A DNA stretch of 64,000 bases from Halalkalibacter alkalisediminis (GCF_028610705.1 NZ_JAQQWT010000005.1:102631-166630); one strand, 5' to 3'; counted from the first letter of the stretch, positions 33,695 through 43,755 are shown. The notes: generated from the letters alone by a model not told the origin. Program-made: numbers and translations.

Positions 33695-34315
33695 TCACTG
33701 ATCATCGCCGCTATTATTGCCTGAGAAATGTATGACTCGATCACATAACCGGTTGATAAGAGGTTGCTCATGGCTAATAACGAGGATGCCGATGTTACGT
33801 TTTCTAGCAACATCAAGAACCGCATGCCAAATTTGCGCTTGTGTAATCGCATCAAGCATCGTCGTCATTTCATCGGCAATCAGAAATTGCGTGTGAGCTC
33901 CAAGTGCTCTCGCCACACAAAAGCGTTGAAGTTCTCCACCTGATAACTCATTGGGCCAGCGTCTAAGCCATTCTTTTTTGATGCCGATTAACTCGAGCCA
34001 TTCGTCATCAAACTTGCCACCCTCGGTTAAGATCTTCTTCATTCGCCACTTAGGATTAACTGCTTTTTCAGGATGTTGAAAGACGAGTTGAACCGGTTGA
34101 TACCCCTTTTTCGGGAGTGGAGCATTGTTTAATAAAACTTGTCCTTCAAATGGTTGCATGTACCCCGCAAGCATGCGCGCAAACGTCGTTTTTCCACAGC
34201 CACTCGGTCCGATTAACCCGACGACTTCGCCCGATGAAAGAGAGAGATTTCGATTGCGAAAAATCCAGCTCTCTTTATCGTACCGAAAGCCGATGTTTTT
34301 AGCTTCAAGTTGCAT
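33695..34315 (-). CDS. nikE: nickel-type ABC transporter ATP-binding protein (NikE-like)
   Basis: This 206-residue ATPase has Walker A GPSGCGKTTF, signature ELSGGELQRFCVARAL and Walker B FLIADEMTTMLD. It is shorter than most dipeptide/nickel ATPases because it lacks the C-terminal oligopeptide-transporter extension. It overlaps nikD by 11 bp. The substrate is inferred from the adjacent urease operon. Confidence 0.82.
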   Translation of the reverse strand: MQLEAKNIGFRYDKESWIFRNRNLSLSSGEVVGLIGPSGCGKTTFARMLAGYMQPFEGQVLLNNAPLPKKGYQPVQLVFQHPEKAVNPKWRMKKILTEGGKFDDEWLELIGIKKEWLRRWPNELSGGELQRFCVARALGAHTQFLIADEMTTMLDAITQAQIWHAVLDVARKRNIGILVISHEQPLINRLCDRVIHFSGNNSGDDQ

Positions 34316-35228
34316 GGATACACCTCACCATCCCAGAGCGAACGTCTCTTGCTACCGGTATTTGTTTCGAACAATCCTCAGTGGCATATGAACAGCGTGG
34401 TTCAAATAAACAGCCTTTAGGCAGTGCATTTGCCTGAGGTTGTGACCCTGGTATTGGCAAAAACTCATTTTGCGGAAGGGCTCTCCATAGCGCTTTTGTA
34501 TACGGATGTCTTAACCGTTCCCCTTTTCCACTAAAATCTTGAACGGGTGCGATTTCAACCGTTGTTCCTGCATAAAAAACGGCAATTTTATCGGCAATTT
34601 TCAAGGCAGCATCAATATCATGAGTGATGAGCATGACGGCACTTCCATTGTCCGCTAATTCCCTAAACGAGGCGAGAGCCTCATTCATGACAGCTTGATC
34701 AAGTCCAGGGGTTGGCTCATCGGCAATAATAAGCTCCGCTTCACTCAAAACTGCTGTTGAGACGAGAATGCGGCGAGTCATTCCCCCCGATAACTGAAAC
34801 GGAAAGAGTTTTTCCACACCGGCTTTTAATTTAAATTTTTCAAAGACGTTTCGTTGAGCGGTCACGGCGTCTTCCTGTCTCACAGAAGTTCTTACCTGGG
34901 CGCCTACTTTCATGAGTGGATCTAAATAGGTAACCGATTGCGGGACAAGAGCGATCTCACGCCCTCGTAAATCTGCTTGTTTTTCCGGTGAGAGCTCCAT
35001 ACCATCATACGAAATCGTACCCGTTACCGTAGCATTGGCAGGTAAAATCCCCAAGATTGCATGTGCTAACAAGCTTTTTCCTGAACCACTCGAACCGACA
35101 ACCGCGACAATTTCACCTTTATCGATCGAAAGACTTAAGCGATTCATCACGTAAGAGGTGTCTTGCTTAAATCCTTTTGCATACTGAGTAAAAGCGACTG
35201 ATAAATGATCTACTTCAAGAAGAGGCAT
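34305..35228 (-). CDS. nikD: nickel-type ABC transporter ATP-binding protein (NikD-like)
   Basis: This 307-residue ATPase has Walker A GSSGSGKSLL, signature FQLSGGMTRRILVSTAVL and Walker B LIIADEPTPGLD. The C-terminal oligopeptide-transporter extension carries Cys residues in PKGCLFEPRCSYATEDC, which in relatives bind an Fe-S cluster. It forms the ATPase pair with nikE. Confidence 0.85.
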   Translation of the reverse strand: MPLLEVDHLSVAFTQYAKGFKQDTSYVMNRLSLSIDKGEIVAVVGSSGSGKSLLAHAILGILPANATVTGTISYDGMELSPEKQADLRGREIALVPQSVTYLDPLMKVGAQVRTSVRQEDAVTAQRNVFEKFKLKAGVEKLFPFQLSGGMTRRILVSTAVLSEAELIIADEPTPGLDQAVMNEALASFRELADNGSAVMLITHDIDAALKIADKIAVFYAGTTVEIAPVQDFSGKGERLRHPYTKALWRALPQNEFLPIPGSQPQANALPKGCLFEPRCSYATEDCSKQIPVARDVRSGMVRCIHAT

Positions 35229-35258
35229 CCTTAATCGCCCCCTTAATTTTTATTTTTT

Positions 35259-36095
35259 CTATTCATGAGCGCGATGAGGATCGAAGAGAATCCGCAAGCG
35301 TTCGCCTATCATATCAAAGGTCCGGACAACGAGTAACAAGCAAACTCCAGGGAAAAAGGCGAGCCACCACATTCCTGTCGATAAATAACGCATCGACTCC
35401 GAAAGAATGATGCCAATGGCCGGCTGATGCGGCGATAATCCCATTCCTAAAAAGGTGACCGCAGCCTCATGTAAGATGGCGTGTGGAAAGAGTAAAAATA
35501 GACCCACTAAAAACTGCGGGACAAGATGTGGCAGGATGTGTTTTCTCGCAATAAACCAGCGTGATTTTCCTAGCCGTCTCGAAATTTGCACATATTCCGC
35601 CGATCTTAATTGTAGTACCTCCGCTCGAATCACTCGAGTCAAGCTCGGCCAATGGGTCAAAGCAAGACCAATTAGAACTCCTTTGACTCCTCCACCCATC
35701 GTAAAGGCAATTATTATAAGGATGACTAAATGTGGGACACTCAAAAATAAGTCAACCAACCATGAAATGATGCTATCCACGACTTTTCCCATCGTAGCCG
35801 CCATCATTCCAAGAATGAGGGCAATGGTCACACTGGCCGTTGCGGCAAGGAGACCGACACCCATACTTAACGTCAGTCCTTTTAAAGTACGAGTAAACAT
35901 ATCCCGTCCTAACCAATCTGTCCCAAACGGATGAGCAAGCGAAGGTCCCAGATTACGTAATGCTAGATTGGTTGCCATTCGATCATCACTCAGAAGCCAT
36001 CCACCAAGAAGAACGCTAAGTAGGAAAAGAGCGGCCGTGACCGTTACGACAACGGTCTTTTGGCGTTCATTTCCTTTCAACGATAATAGGCTCAT
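35259..36095 (-). CDS. nikC: nickel-type ABC transporter permease (NikC-like)
   Basis: This 278-residue permease of the dipeptide/nickel class has an N-terminal helix, then PFGTDWLGRDMFTR and about five further helices, with the EAA loop near DVRIS-like segment LGKSRWFIARKHILPHLVP. It overlaps nikB by 4 bp (ATGA), indicating coupled translation. Confidence 0.85.
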   Translation of the reverse strand: MSLLSLKGNERQKTVVVTVTAALFLLSVLLGGWLLSDDRMATNLALRNLGPSLAHPFGTDWLGRDMFTRTLKGLTLSMGVGLLAATASVTIALILGMMAATMGKVVDSIISWLVDLFLSVPHLVILIIIAFTMGGGVKGVLIGLALTHWPSLTRVIRAEVLQLRSAEYVQISRRLGKSRWFIARKHILPHLVPQFLVGLFLLFPHAILHEAAVTFLGMGLSPHQPAIGIILSESMRYLSTGMWWLAFFPGVCLLLVVRTFDMIGERLRILFDPHRAHE

Positions 36096-37066
36096 AGCGA
36101 TCTCCCCTCCTTCATCCTTGGATCGACCATTCGGTAGATGAGATCAGCTAGTAGATTTCCTGCAAAAACAAACAAAGCACTGAAAATGACTAACCCTAAA
36201 AGAAGAGGAACATCGCCACGCAGTCCCGCTTCAACCGTCGCTTGCCCCAAACCAGGATAGGAAAAAACTTGTTCAGCAAGCACCGCTCCTCCAAACAATT
36301 CACCAAACGCAGCAAATTGGAGGGTAATCGCAGGCAGGGCGATATTGCGCAAACCATGTCTCCATAGCAACGTAAACCCCTTCTCCCCTCTAGCTCTTGC
36401 AAATAAAATATAATCACTTGAGAGCACTTCGATTAACTTTTGTCTCGTGTGTAATGCCACATTTGCGACACCGACTATACTCAAAGTTAACGCAGGTAAA
36501 ATGAGATGTTTGATCCGATCCACTAACGTGACGTGTTCAGCTAGCACACCTGCTGGCACACCCATTCCAACTGGTAACCATTCTAACCAAACCGCAAAAA
36601 TCAAAAGGAAAACAAGCCCCATCCAAAACGTAGGAGTGGAAGCCAATGTGTAACAATACCATTTGATGACGCGATCAATCCATGTATCCTTTTTCATCGC
36701 AGCGATAATCCCCATGACAAATCCGATCAATCCTGATAAAACCCACGCTGCAAGCATCAACGCTAACGAGTTATAAAAGCGTTCATGAATCACTTCTGAA
36801 ACGGGACGTCTATAAATCATCGATGTCCCTAAATCCCCTTGTACAACCGAAGAGCCCCAACGAACAAATTGCTGAGCAGGAGGCTCATTAAGTCCCCAAT
36901 TTTCAGCAATTTGTTCGCGCTGCTCTGGTCCCACTCTCATCATATCTGCACCAATATAAGCTTGAATCGGATCAACAGGTGATTGACTAATGAGCAAAAA
37001 GGAAAAGAGACAGACCGCGAACAAAAGAGAGAGCAATCTAACTGTTTTCTTCAGTAAGAATGACAT
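36092..37066 (-). CDS. nikB: nickel-type ABC transporter permease (NikB-like)
   Basis: This 324-residue permease has the N-terminal SPVDPIQAYIGADM segment and an EAA-type loop FARARGEKGFTLLWRHGLRN. It starts immediately after nikA and overlaps nikC. Together nikABCDE form a complete importer of the DppBCDF/NikABCDE class. Confidence 0.86.
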   Translation of the reverse strand: MSFLLKKTVRLLSLLFAVCLFSFLLISQSPVDPIQAYIGADMMRVGPEQREQIAENWGLNEPPAQQFVRWGSSVVQGDLGTSMIYRRPVSEVIHERFYNSLALMLAAWVLSGLIGFVMGIIAAMKKDTWIDRVIKWYCYTLASTPTFWMGLVFLLIFAVWLEWLPVGMGVPAGVLAEHVTLVDRIKHLILPALTLSIVGVANVALHTRQKLIEVLSSDYILFARARGEKGFTLLWRHGLRNIALPAITLQFAAFGELFGGAVLAEQVFSYPGLGQATVEAGLRGDVPLLLGLVIFSALFVFAGNLLADLIYRMVDPRMKEGRSL

Positions 37067-38683
37067 TTAATTTTCTTTCCATTTCCAGTCAACCAAGTTA
37101 TCCGTGATCGGCCAGCCATGACCATGTGGTTGAATTCGTTGTTCCCCGATATCTAGGTTTTCATCTACTAGATAGATGTGATCAATATTGACAAGCCATG
37201 CCCAAGGCGCATCTCCTTTAGCACTAAAGCCTGCTTGACCATCCCACTGTGCTTTTTTCCAATATTCAATCGCCTCCTCCTCTGTTGTAGCAGCAAGAGC
37301 ACTCTCTAAATAGTCATCGACCGTTTCATTATGGTAATAACCGCTATTGAACCATTCCACTCCAGCATTTTTGCCACTATAAACATGATAGATTTCTAGA
37401 GGATCGTGACTTCCCCACCCCATTAACACAGCATTTGAATGCATCTGTGCTTGGATGTCATCCCAACTTTTGCCTTCAACAATGATCGTAATACCTAAAG
37501 GTTTTATCATATCGGCCACTGCGATCGCCAATGACTGTCTCGTTACATCACTTGCAGGGTAAAGCAGCTTGAATTCCGCTTTTAGACCATCTTTTTCAAG
37601 TACGCCATCCCCGCTTTCATCCACCCAACCAGCGTTTGCTACTATCTCTTGTGCAGCAGTAAAATCATTATCGGTAATCACCGTCTCTTCATTCCACCAA
37701 GGAAGACGGTCAGCTACCGAATAAGCAGGTGTCCCAAATCCTTCTAAAATACCATCCACTAGTCCTTGTCTATCAACAGCTAGATTAATGGCTTGGCGTA
37801 TGGCTAGGTCAGAAGTGACGTCATTTCCCACTTCTAACCCCTCTTCTGTTTTTTCTCCTGAGGCTACATATGGAAACATAATTCCTCGGTTATCCACACT
37901 GTGGATAGACTCAATACGCATCCCTGGCACTTCTTGTGTACTGAACGCCGCTGGGATATAGGCCATGTCAGCTTGTCCTGCTTTGGCCGCTGCAAAAGCT
38001 GCATCCTCATTTAAGAATAAGAAAGTAATCTTTTGAAAAAATGGAGCCTTCTCATAGTAATCTAGATTCGCTTCCACGATCATTTGTTGTCCTTTGTCCC
38101 ACTGCACGAGCTTAAACGGCCCAGAACCAATTGGGCTTTCAGCGTACTGGTCATCATACGCATGTTCAGGGACAATTCCGAGTGTTAGTAGTGTTTGAAT
38201 AAAGGTAGATTGCGGTTCTTTTAAATGAAACACAACCGTATATTCGTCATGAATCTCAACTCTATCAAGGACAGTGAGGTCTAAAATAGACCCACTCGTT
38301 TGTGCCTTATCAAACGTAAACTTTACATCAGTAGCAGTTAGCGCTTCTCCATCGGTAAAAAAAGCATCCTCGCGAAGGTTCACTGTCCACACGCGTCCAT
38401 CTTCACTCACTTCGTAATTCGTAGCGAGATCATAGGCAATCTCTAAATCTTTATCTCTCTTAAGCAATGTACTTTGAAAAAGTGGAGAGCCATATCGTCC
38501 CCATCCTGTCGTAGGATCAAATCCTGTATCAGGTTCAGAACCAACTGATAGAATGAGCTCATCTTTCTCTAAATGTACTGTTGTTTCTATATTTGATCCG
38601 GCTGCTTCAGAACAACCCGAAAGAAAAACGATAAAACTTACTCCGATCAACATGATAAGTAAAGACTTCCATCTCAAAACCAT
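37067..38683 (-). CDS. nikA: nickel-type ABC transporter substrate-binding lipoprotein (NikA-like)
   Basis: This 538-residue SBP_bac_5 lipoprotein has signal peptide and lipobox FLSGCS at about residues 20-25. The domain starts DELILSVGSEPDTGFDPTTGWG, a wording typical of NikA/CntA relatives. Ni2+ (free or chelated) is the likely cargo because the operon is divergent from urease. A peptide or other metal-chelate cargo cannot be excluded. The start may be the ATG at 38683 or a TTG two codons later with better spacing from AAGGGG. Confidence 0.84.
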   Translation of the reverse strand: MVLRWKSLLIMLIGVSFIVFLSGCSEAAGSNIETTVHLEKDELILSVGSEPDTGFDPTTGWGRYGSPLFQSTLLKRDKDLEIAYDLATNYEVSEDGRVWTVNLREDAFFTDGEALTATDVKFTFDKAQTSGSILDLTVLDRVEIHDEYTVVFHLKEPQSTFIQTLLTLGIVPEHAYDDQYAESPIGSGPFKLVQWDKGQQMIVEANLDYYEKAPFFQKITFLFLNEDAAFAAAKAGQADMAYIPAAFSTQEVPGMRIESIHSVDNRGIMFPYVASGEKTEEGLEVGNDVTSDLAIRQAINLAVDRQGLVDGILEGFGTPAYSVADRLPWWNEETVITDNDFTAAQEIVANAGWVDESGDGVLEKDGLKAEFKLLYPASDVTRQSLAIAVADMIKPLGITIIVEGKSWDDIQAQMHSNAVLMGWGSHDPLEIYHVYSGKNAGVEWFNSGYYHNETVDDYLESALAATTEEEAIEYWKKAQWDGQAGFSAKGDAPWAWLVNIDHIYLVDENLDIGEQRIQPHGHGWPITDNLVDWKWKEN

Positions 38684-38713
38684 TCACCCCTTGATTCATT
38701 TCAGTTAAAAAAT

Positions 38714-38722
38714 ATTATAGCA
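38714..38722 (-). promoter_or_regulatory. extended -10 promoter of the nik operon
   Basis: TGCTATAAT (TG-n plus a perfect TATAAT, hexamer 38719-38714) on the minus strand, about 30 bp before nikA. The -35 is weak. Confidence 0.6.
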
Positions 38723-38900
38723 TAGTAAGCTCTCATTCTGAGAAATCACTAGTTTAATTATGCTTTTGATTAATTGTAAAACTTACCTTATTTTTACTTA
38801 TTTCGCTCTACTCTTTTACAATGGCTTAATGAACTCTACCACTATATTCAACTTGTATTTAACAATTTATTGAACTTTTACCAATAAGAAAAGAAAAGTT

Positions 38901-38917
38901 TGTTACATTTTCTGACA
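38901..38917 (+). promoter_or_regulatory. TnrA/GlnR box upstream of ureA
   Basis: TGTTACATTTTCTGACA matches TGTNA-N7-TNACA at every fixed position. Its centre lies about 50 bp upstream of the predicted ureA transcription start, the spacing known for TnrA-activated promoters in B. subtilis. Confidence 0.75.
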
Positions 38918-38923
38918 TGGAAA

Positions 38924-38952
38924 TTGTGTGCATTAAAACGAAACCTTACAAT
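38924..38952 (+). promoter_or_regulatory. sigma-A promoter of the urease operon
   Basis: TTGTGT (38924-38929), 17-bp spacer, TACAAT (38947-38952). The weak -35 fits an activator-dependent promoter. The leader to ureA would be about 60 nt. Confidence 0.65.
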
Positions 38953-39020
38953 TGAGATTAGTTTGAATTTACAGAATATCTAATAAAAAGCTCACATCTC
39001 ATGTAAGGTGGTGAAAACAT

Positions 39021-39323
39021 TTGAAACTAACACCCGTCGAACAAGAAAAATTACTTATTTATGTTGCCGGTGAACTTGCTCTGAAACGAAAGGCAAAAGG
39101 AATAAAGCTAAACTATCCGGAATCCGTGGCGATCATTACATGCTTTGTAATGGAAGGTGCCCGGGAAGGAAAGACAGTCTCTCAGTTAATGAGTGAAGGA
39201 AAACATGTACTCACTTCTGAAGATGTAATGGAAGGAATTCCAGAAATGGTGCATGACATTCAAGTGGAAGCTACATTTCCAGATGGTGTCAAACTTGTGA
39301 CGATTCATGATCCGATCCAGTAA
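39021..39323 (+). CDS. ureA: urease subunit gamma
   Basis: This is the smallest structural subunit of urease, 100 residues. It has [20 protein letters not shown] at the N-terminus and the conserved ALI-like [20 protein letters not shown]. The TTG start at 39021 follows AAGGTGG. It is the first gene of ureABC-EFGD. Confidence 0.96.
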   Translation: MKLTPVEQEKLLIYVAGELALKRKAKGIKLNYPESVAIITCFVMEGAREGKTVSQLMSEGKHVLTSEDVMEGIPEMVHDIQVEATFPDGVKLVTIHDPIQ

Positions 39324-39338
39324 CAAAGGAGGAATTTG

Positions 39339-39704
39339 ATGATACCTGGTGAAATTCGGGTTGCAAAAGGCTCCATTCATTGCAATCAAAACCGAAAGAC
39401 ATTAAAAATAAAAGTTTCTAATATCGGCGACAGACCGATTCAAGTAGGATCCCATTTTCATTTTATTGAAGTCAATCGCTTTCTCGCCTTCGACCGCGTG
39501 GCAGCGATTGGCATGCGTCTTAATATTGCAGCTGGTACGGCTGTACGCTTCGAACCCGGTGAAGAAAAAGAAGTGGAGCTCGTTGAAGTTGGAGGCAACC
39601 GCGTCATTCACGGCTTAAATGGTTTAACGAATGGTTCTATCGACTCAAGGAAAGCTATCGAATGGACTTTAAAAGAAAAAGGATTTTCCGGAGGTGAGAA
39701 CTAA
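39339..39704 (+). CDS. ureB: urease subunit beta
   Basis: This structural subunit has about 121 residues, with MIPGEI at the N-terminus and [17 protein letters not shown] and [16 protein letters not shown] in the core. The ATG at 39339 has AAAGGAGG upstream. It ends directly at the ureC start. Confidence 0.96.
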   Translation: MIPGEIRVAKGSIHCNQNRKTLKIKVSNIGDRPIQVGSHFHFIEVNRFLAFDRVAAIGMRLNIAAGTAVRFEPGEEKEVELVEVGGNRVIHGLNGLTNGSIDSRKAIEWTLKEKGFSGGEN

Positions 39705-41420
39705 GTGGAACTATCTAGACGACAATACGCAAATTTATTCGGTCCTACTGTAGGTGACCAAGTTCGCCTTGCCGATACTGATTTATGGATTGAAATTGAA
39801 AAAGATTACACGACCTACGGCGACGAATGTAAGTTCGGCGGAGGAAAAGTCCTTCGAGATGGAATGGGTCAAGACGGCGTTCGCACTCGGAACGAAGGGG
39901 TTCTCGATCTTATTATTACAAACGCAGTCATTGTTGACCATTCCGGAATTTACAAGGCAGACATCGGCATTAAAGACGGCAGAATTAGCGGGATCGGCAA
40001 AGGGGGAAATCCAGACATTATGGATGGCGTTGACCCTAACATGATTGTCGGGGCGAGTACAGAAGCCATTGCAGCTGAAGGTATGATTGTAACAGCTGGA
40101 GGCATCGATGCTCATATTCATTTTATTAGCCCACAGCAAATTGACACCGCGATTGCTTCTGGTGTTACAACGATGATTGGTGGTGGGACAGGCCCTGCTA
40201 CTGGTACGAAAGCAACTACTTGTACACCAGGAGCTTGGAACATAGAACGGATGCTTGAAGCGGCTGAAGAGTTTCCGGTTAACCTTGGTTTCCTCGGAAA
40301 AGGCAATGCCTCCGCTGTTGAACCACTCATCGAGCAAGTGGAAGCTGGAGCTATCGGCTTAAAGCTCCATGAGGACTGGGGCACAACTCCACAGACGATA
40401 GACATGTCTTTACGTGTAGCCGATCAATTAGATGTTCAAGTGGCTATACATAGCGATACCCTTAACGAAGCTGGTTTTGTCGAGGATACGATTGCAGCTA
40501 TCAATGGTCGCGTCATTCATACGTACCATACAGAGGGCGCTGGTGGCGGACATGCTCCAGATATTATGAAGATTGCCGGACACCCGAATGTGCTACCTTC
40601 TTCAACCAACCCAACACGCCCTTTTACGGTTAATACGATTGAAGAACACTTAGATATGTTAATGGTCTGTCATCATCTGGATCCCGAAGTACCAGAAGAT
40701 GTCGCTTTTGCGGATTCAAGAATTCGCCCTGAAACCATTGCAGCAGAGGATATCCTGCATGACTTAGGCGTCATCAGCATTATTTCATCGGATTCACAAG
40801 CGATGGGCCGGGTCGGTGAAGTGATCATCCGTACATGGCAATCGGCCGATAAAATGAAAAAACAATTAGGATTTTTAGAGGAAGATGCTTCAAATGAAAA
40901 TGACAATACACGAGTGAAACGATACGTGTCTAAGTACACGATTAATCCTGCGATTGCACACGGGGTCAGCCATGAAATTGGTTCGGTTGAAGTCGGAAAA
41001 CTGGCTGACTTGGTTATTTGGGACCCGATGTTTTTTGGGGTTAAACCAGAAACCATCTTAAAAGGCGGATTAATCGCTTATGCTCAAATGGGCGATCCCA
41101 ATGCTTCTATCCCAACACCACAACCGGTGTTTCAACGCCCGATGTTCGGAAGCTTCGGCCGCGCCAAATACTCAACATCAATCACATTTGTCTCACAGTC
41201 CGCTTATGACAATAAAGTACACGAAAAACTAAAACTCAATAAAATCATCTCACCTGTCAAAAACTGTCGCAACATCGGCAAAAAAGACATGAAATGGAAC
41301 GACGGCACCCCCACCATCGACATCAACCCAGAAACCTACGAAGTCAAAGTCGATGGAAAAGCAATCGAATGCGAACCATTTGAGACCGTTTCACTAGCAC
41401 AAAGGTATTTTTTATTTTAG
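39705..41420 (+). CDS. ureC: urease subunit alpha (catalytic)
   Basis: This catalytic subunit hydrolyses urea at a dinuclear Ni centre. The 571-residue product has Ni ligands in [14 protein letters not shown], the carbamylated Lys in [34 protein letters not shown] and the flap Cys region MVCHHLD. The GTG start follows GGAGGTGAG directly after ureB. The stop codon TAG is immediately followed by a repeat hairpin, and three tandem repeats separate it from ureE. Confidence 0.98.
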   Translation: MELSRRQYANLFGPTVGDQVRLADTDLWIEIEKDYTTYGDECKFGGGKVLRDGMGQDGVRTRNEGVLDLIITNAVIVDHSGIYKADIGIKDGRISGIGKGGNPDIMDGVDPNMIVGASTEAIAAEGMIVTAGGIDAHIHFISPQQIDTAIASGVTTMIGGGTGPATGTKATTCTPGAWNIERMLEAAEEFPVNLGFLGKGNASAVEPLIEQVEAGAIGLKLHEDWGTTPQTIDMSLRVADQLDVQVAIHSDTLNEAGFVEDTIAAINGRVIHTYHTEGAGGGHAPDIMKIAGHPNVLPSSTNPTRPFTVNTIEEHLDMLMVCHHLDPEVPEDVAFADSRIRPETIAAEDILHDLGVISIISSDSQAMGRVGEVIIRTWQSADKMKKQLGFLEEDASNENDNTRVKRYVSKYTINPAIAHGVSHEIGSVEVGKLADLVIWDPMFFGVKPETILKGGLIAYAQMGDPNASIPTPQPVFQRPMFGSFGRAKYSTSITFVSQSAYDNKVHEKLKLNKIISPVKNCRNIGKKDMKWNDGTPTIDINPETYEVKVDGKAIECEPFETVSLAQRYFLF

Positions 41421-41549
41421 AGATTTTAAAAAAGGCACGAACTTCGCCTTTTTTAAAATCTCTAAGCCATGAGCGCAGCCGCTGCCTGCTCTTAAGACCG
41501 GTCTGAGCGGGTTTCTCAGAACGGGCGCGCAGCGTGCGGAGCCATGGCC
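41419..41549 (+). repeat. hairpin-core repeat copy 7 (tandem unit 1 after ureC)
   Basis: A perfect hairpin (41419-41463, arms AGAGATTTTAAAAAAGGC and its complement) begins on the ureC stop codon. The core (41464-41549) has CGCTGC/GCAGCG and TCTGAG/CTCAGA stems. A small CCTTCT/AGAAGG hairpin follows. Confidence 0.88.
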
Positions 41550-41576
41550 TTCTCCGAATCATCCCAAGAAGGTCTT

Positions 41577-41706
41577 AAAGATTTTAAAAAGGCACGAACT
41601 TCGCCTTTTTTAAAATCTCTAAGCCATGAGCAGAGCCGCTGCCTGCTCTTAAGACCGGTCTGAGCGGGTTTCTCAGAACGGGCGCGCAGCGTGTGGAGCC
41701 ATGGCC
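41577..41706 (+). repeat. hairpin-core repeat copy 8 (tandem unit 2)
   Basis: Almost identical to unit 1 over hairpin, core and tail; core-to-core period is 157 bp. The hairpin arm is AAGATTTTAAAAAGGC-like. Confidence 0.88.
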
Positions 41707-41734
41707 TTCTCCGAATCATCCCAAGAAGATCTTT

Positions 41735-41873
41735 AAAGTTTTTGGGTCTTAAAAAAAGGCACGAACTTCGCCTTTTAAAAATTCTATAAGCCACGAGCAG
41801 AGCCGCTACCATTTTTTAAACTCGTTCTGAGCAGGTTTCCAAGAGCGAGCGCACAGCGTGCGGAGCCATGGCC
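41735..41873 (+). repeat. hairpin-core repeat copy 9 (tandem unit 3, diverged)
   Basis: The core starts 167 bp after that of unit 2. The hairpin is degraded. The inner stem has changed to CTCGTTCT/AGAGCGAG, so pairing is kept with different bases. It ends about 95 bp before ureE. Confidence 0.82.
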
Positions 41874-41967
41874 ATCTCTAATTCAACCCGAGAAGGTCTT
41901 CCTTCTCAGAAATACTTATTTACTTACTTTCACTAACCACCACACACACAAACCAGGAGGTATCCAC

Positions 41968-42414
41968 ATGATCGTACAAACCATCATCGGCAATGTTAAA
42001 AAACAACAAGTAGACACTGAAAAATTAGAATGGATTGAATTAGACTGGGAAGAGTTGAACAAACGGATTTTAAGAAAGCACACCGATAAAGGAAGAGAGA
42101 TCGCGATCTCACTCAATGATGATACTCACTTACACTTCGGCGATATCGTCTACCAAGATGACACAGCTGTTATTGCCGTTCGGACAAAACTGGAGCCAGC
42201 CTATGTGATTACACCGAAGTCATTGAAAGAAATGGGAAAAGTCAGTTGGGAATTAGGAAACCGTCATACACCGTGCCTTGTTTCAGAAACTGAAATCGTT
42301 GTTCGTTTTGATGAAACATTAGAGGCTATTTTTGAAAAAGTTCAAGTGGCTTATGAGAAGACCGAGCGCCGTTTTGAAACACCATTTAAATACAAAGGAC
42401 ACCACCACCATTAA
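41968..42414 (+). CDS. ureE: urease accessory protein UreE (nickel metallochaperone)
   Basis: UreE delivers Ni to the apo-urease/UreDFG complex. The 148-residue product has an N-terminal peptide-binding domain and a metal-binding C-domain. It ends in GHHHH, a short His tail typical of Ni-storing UreE. A strong AGGAGG lies before the ATG. The 547-bp gap from ureC is filled by repeats. Confidence 0.94.
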   Translation: MIVQTIIGNVKKQQVDTEKLEWIELDWEELNKRILRKHTDKGREIAISLNDDTHLHFGDIVYQDDTAVIAVRTKLEPAYVITPKSLKEMGKVSWELGNRHTPCLVSETEIVVRFDETLEAIFEKVQVAYEKTERRFETPFKYKGHHHH

Positions 42415-43096
42415 AACGTCTTTGTTACATTTTATGCAAATTCATGACTCGGCTTTCCCTATTGGTTCGTACACTCATTCGTTTGGAATGGAGACATATA
42501 TTCAAGCAGGGAAAGTAACGGATAAGCAGAGTCTCTTACATTTTTGTCACACTTATCTTTTTACAAACTTAGTTTACGGTGACGGCCTTTTTGTAAAAGT
42601 TGCGTATAAGCTTGCTCAAAATGAGAACTTCGACGAATTAATAAAGCTTGATCAACTTTGCCATGCGATGAAAATAGCGGCTGAATCAAGACAAGGTAGT
42701 ATGAAAATGGGAAAACAATTTATCGAGACGACCCTCCCTCTGATTGACTCTGCCATGATGACTACATGGCGGCAACATATTAAATCAAAAAACATTAACG
42801 GTCATTATGCTGTGACTTATGGGATGTATGCGGCACAATGTGAGTTTGAACTCGACGATGTCTTAGCAGCTTTTCTCTATTCATCAACAAGTTCGCTGAT
42901 TCATAACGCTGTCCGAGCGATTCCTCTCGGTCAAAGCGCTGGTGTACAAGCCATTTACAGTTTACTAGACCCAATAAATGAAGCCGTTGAACTTTTGAAA
43001 AATAAAACCATTGATGATCTTAGCAATTCATCTGTTGGCATCGAACTCGCTTCGATGGAACATGAACATTTACATTCACGACTTTTTATATCTTAA
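42410..43096 (+). CDS. ureF: urease accessory protein UreF
   Basis: UreF gates the UreG GTPase during metal insertion. The product has about 228 residues with the conserved [20 protein letters not shown] and [14 protein letters not shown] segments. The start is uncertain. Homology begins right at the ureE stop, where no ATG is available. An ATT at 42410 has AAAGGA 10 bp upstream, a TTG at 42422 lacks a site, and ATGs at 42332/42353 lie deep inside ureE. It overlaps ureE by a few bases in the favoured reading. Confidence 0.93.
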   Translation: MKTSLLHFMQIHDSAFPIGSYTHSFGMETYIQAGKVTDKQSLLHFCHTYLFTNLVYGDGLFVKVAYKLAQNENFDELIKLDQLCHAMKIAAESRQGSMKMGKQFIETTLPLIDSAMMTTWRQHIKSKNINGHYAVTYGMYAAQCEFELDDVLAAFLYSSTSSLIHNAVRAIPLGQSAGVQAIYSLLDPINEAVELLKNKTIDDLSNSSVGIELASMEHEHLHSRLFIS

Positions 43097-43113
43097 AACA
43101 AGGAGAGATTGCT

Positions 43114-43755
43114 ATGAAAAGACCTATACGCATTGGAATTGGAGGTCCTGTCGGATCTGGAAAAACAGCTCTTACGGAACGATTGACAAGAGCGATGCAC
43201 AAAGACTACAACTTAGCCGTTATCACAAACGATATTTATACGAAAGAAGATGCTCAATTTTTAACGACAAACGGTGTGTTGCCCCCTGATCGTATTATTG
43301 GTGTTGAAACGGGTGGTTGTCCACATACAGCCATCCGTGAAGATGCTTCGATGAACTTTGAAGCGATTGATGAGTTAACGGATCGTTTTGATGATTTAGA
43401 TATTATTTTCATCGAAAGTGGTGGCGATAATTTATCGGCTACTTTTAGTCCAGAACTCGTGGATGGGTTCATTTATGTGATTGATGTGGCAGAAGGACAA
43501 GATATCCCACGTAAAGGTGGACCGGGTGTGACACGCTCAGATTTACTCGTCATTAATAAAATCGACTTAGCTCCTTATGTAGAGGTTGACTTGGATATCA
43601 TGAAAGAGGATGCTACGAAGGCACGAGAAGGACGTCCATTCATCTTTACCAATCAGAAAAAAGACATCGGCATCGATGAGGTCATTTCGTGGATTAAGTA
43701 TCAACTATTATTAGAGGATCTTTATGCAGAAGCAGCTACTAGCGAAACCAACTAA
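43114..43755 (+). CDS. ureG: urease accessory GTPase UreG
   Basis: UreG is a SIMIBI GTPase that carries Ni and powers urease activation. The 213-residue product has P-loop [11 protein letters not shown], a Cys-Pro-His metal site (GGCPHTAIR) and base-recognition motif [19 protein letters not shown] precedes the ATG. The last 32 bp overlap ureD. Confidence 0.97.
   Translation: MKRPIRIGIGGPVGSGKTALTERLTRAMHKDYNLAVITNDIYTKEDAQFLTTNGVLPPDRIIGVETGGCPHTAIREDASMNFEAIDELTDRFDDLDIIFIESGGDNLSATFSPELVDGFIYVIDVAEGQDIPRKGGPGVTRSDLLVINKIDLAPYVEVDLDIMKEDATKAREGRPFIFTNQKKDIGIDEVISWIKYQLLLEDLYAEAATSETN

Noticed and set aside
37890-37908. Back-to-back DnaA boxes (TTATCCACA and its near-complement)
   Set aside because: They fall inside the nikA coding sequence with no further boxes nearby; most likely chance.
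41344-41812. Minus-strand frames of 72 and 98 codons with near-identical products between ureC and ureE
   Set aside because: The similarity is just the tandem repeat translated; no start signals and no protein family.
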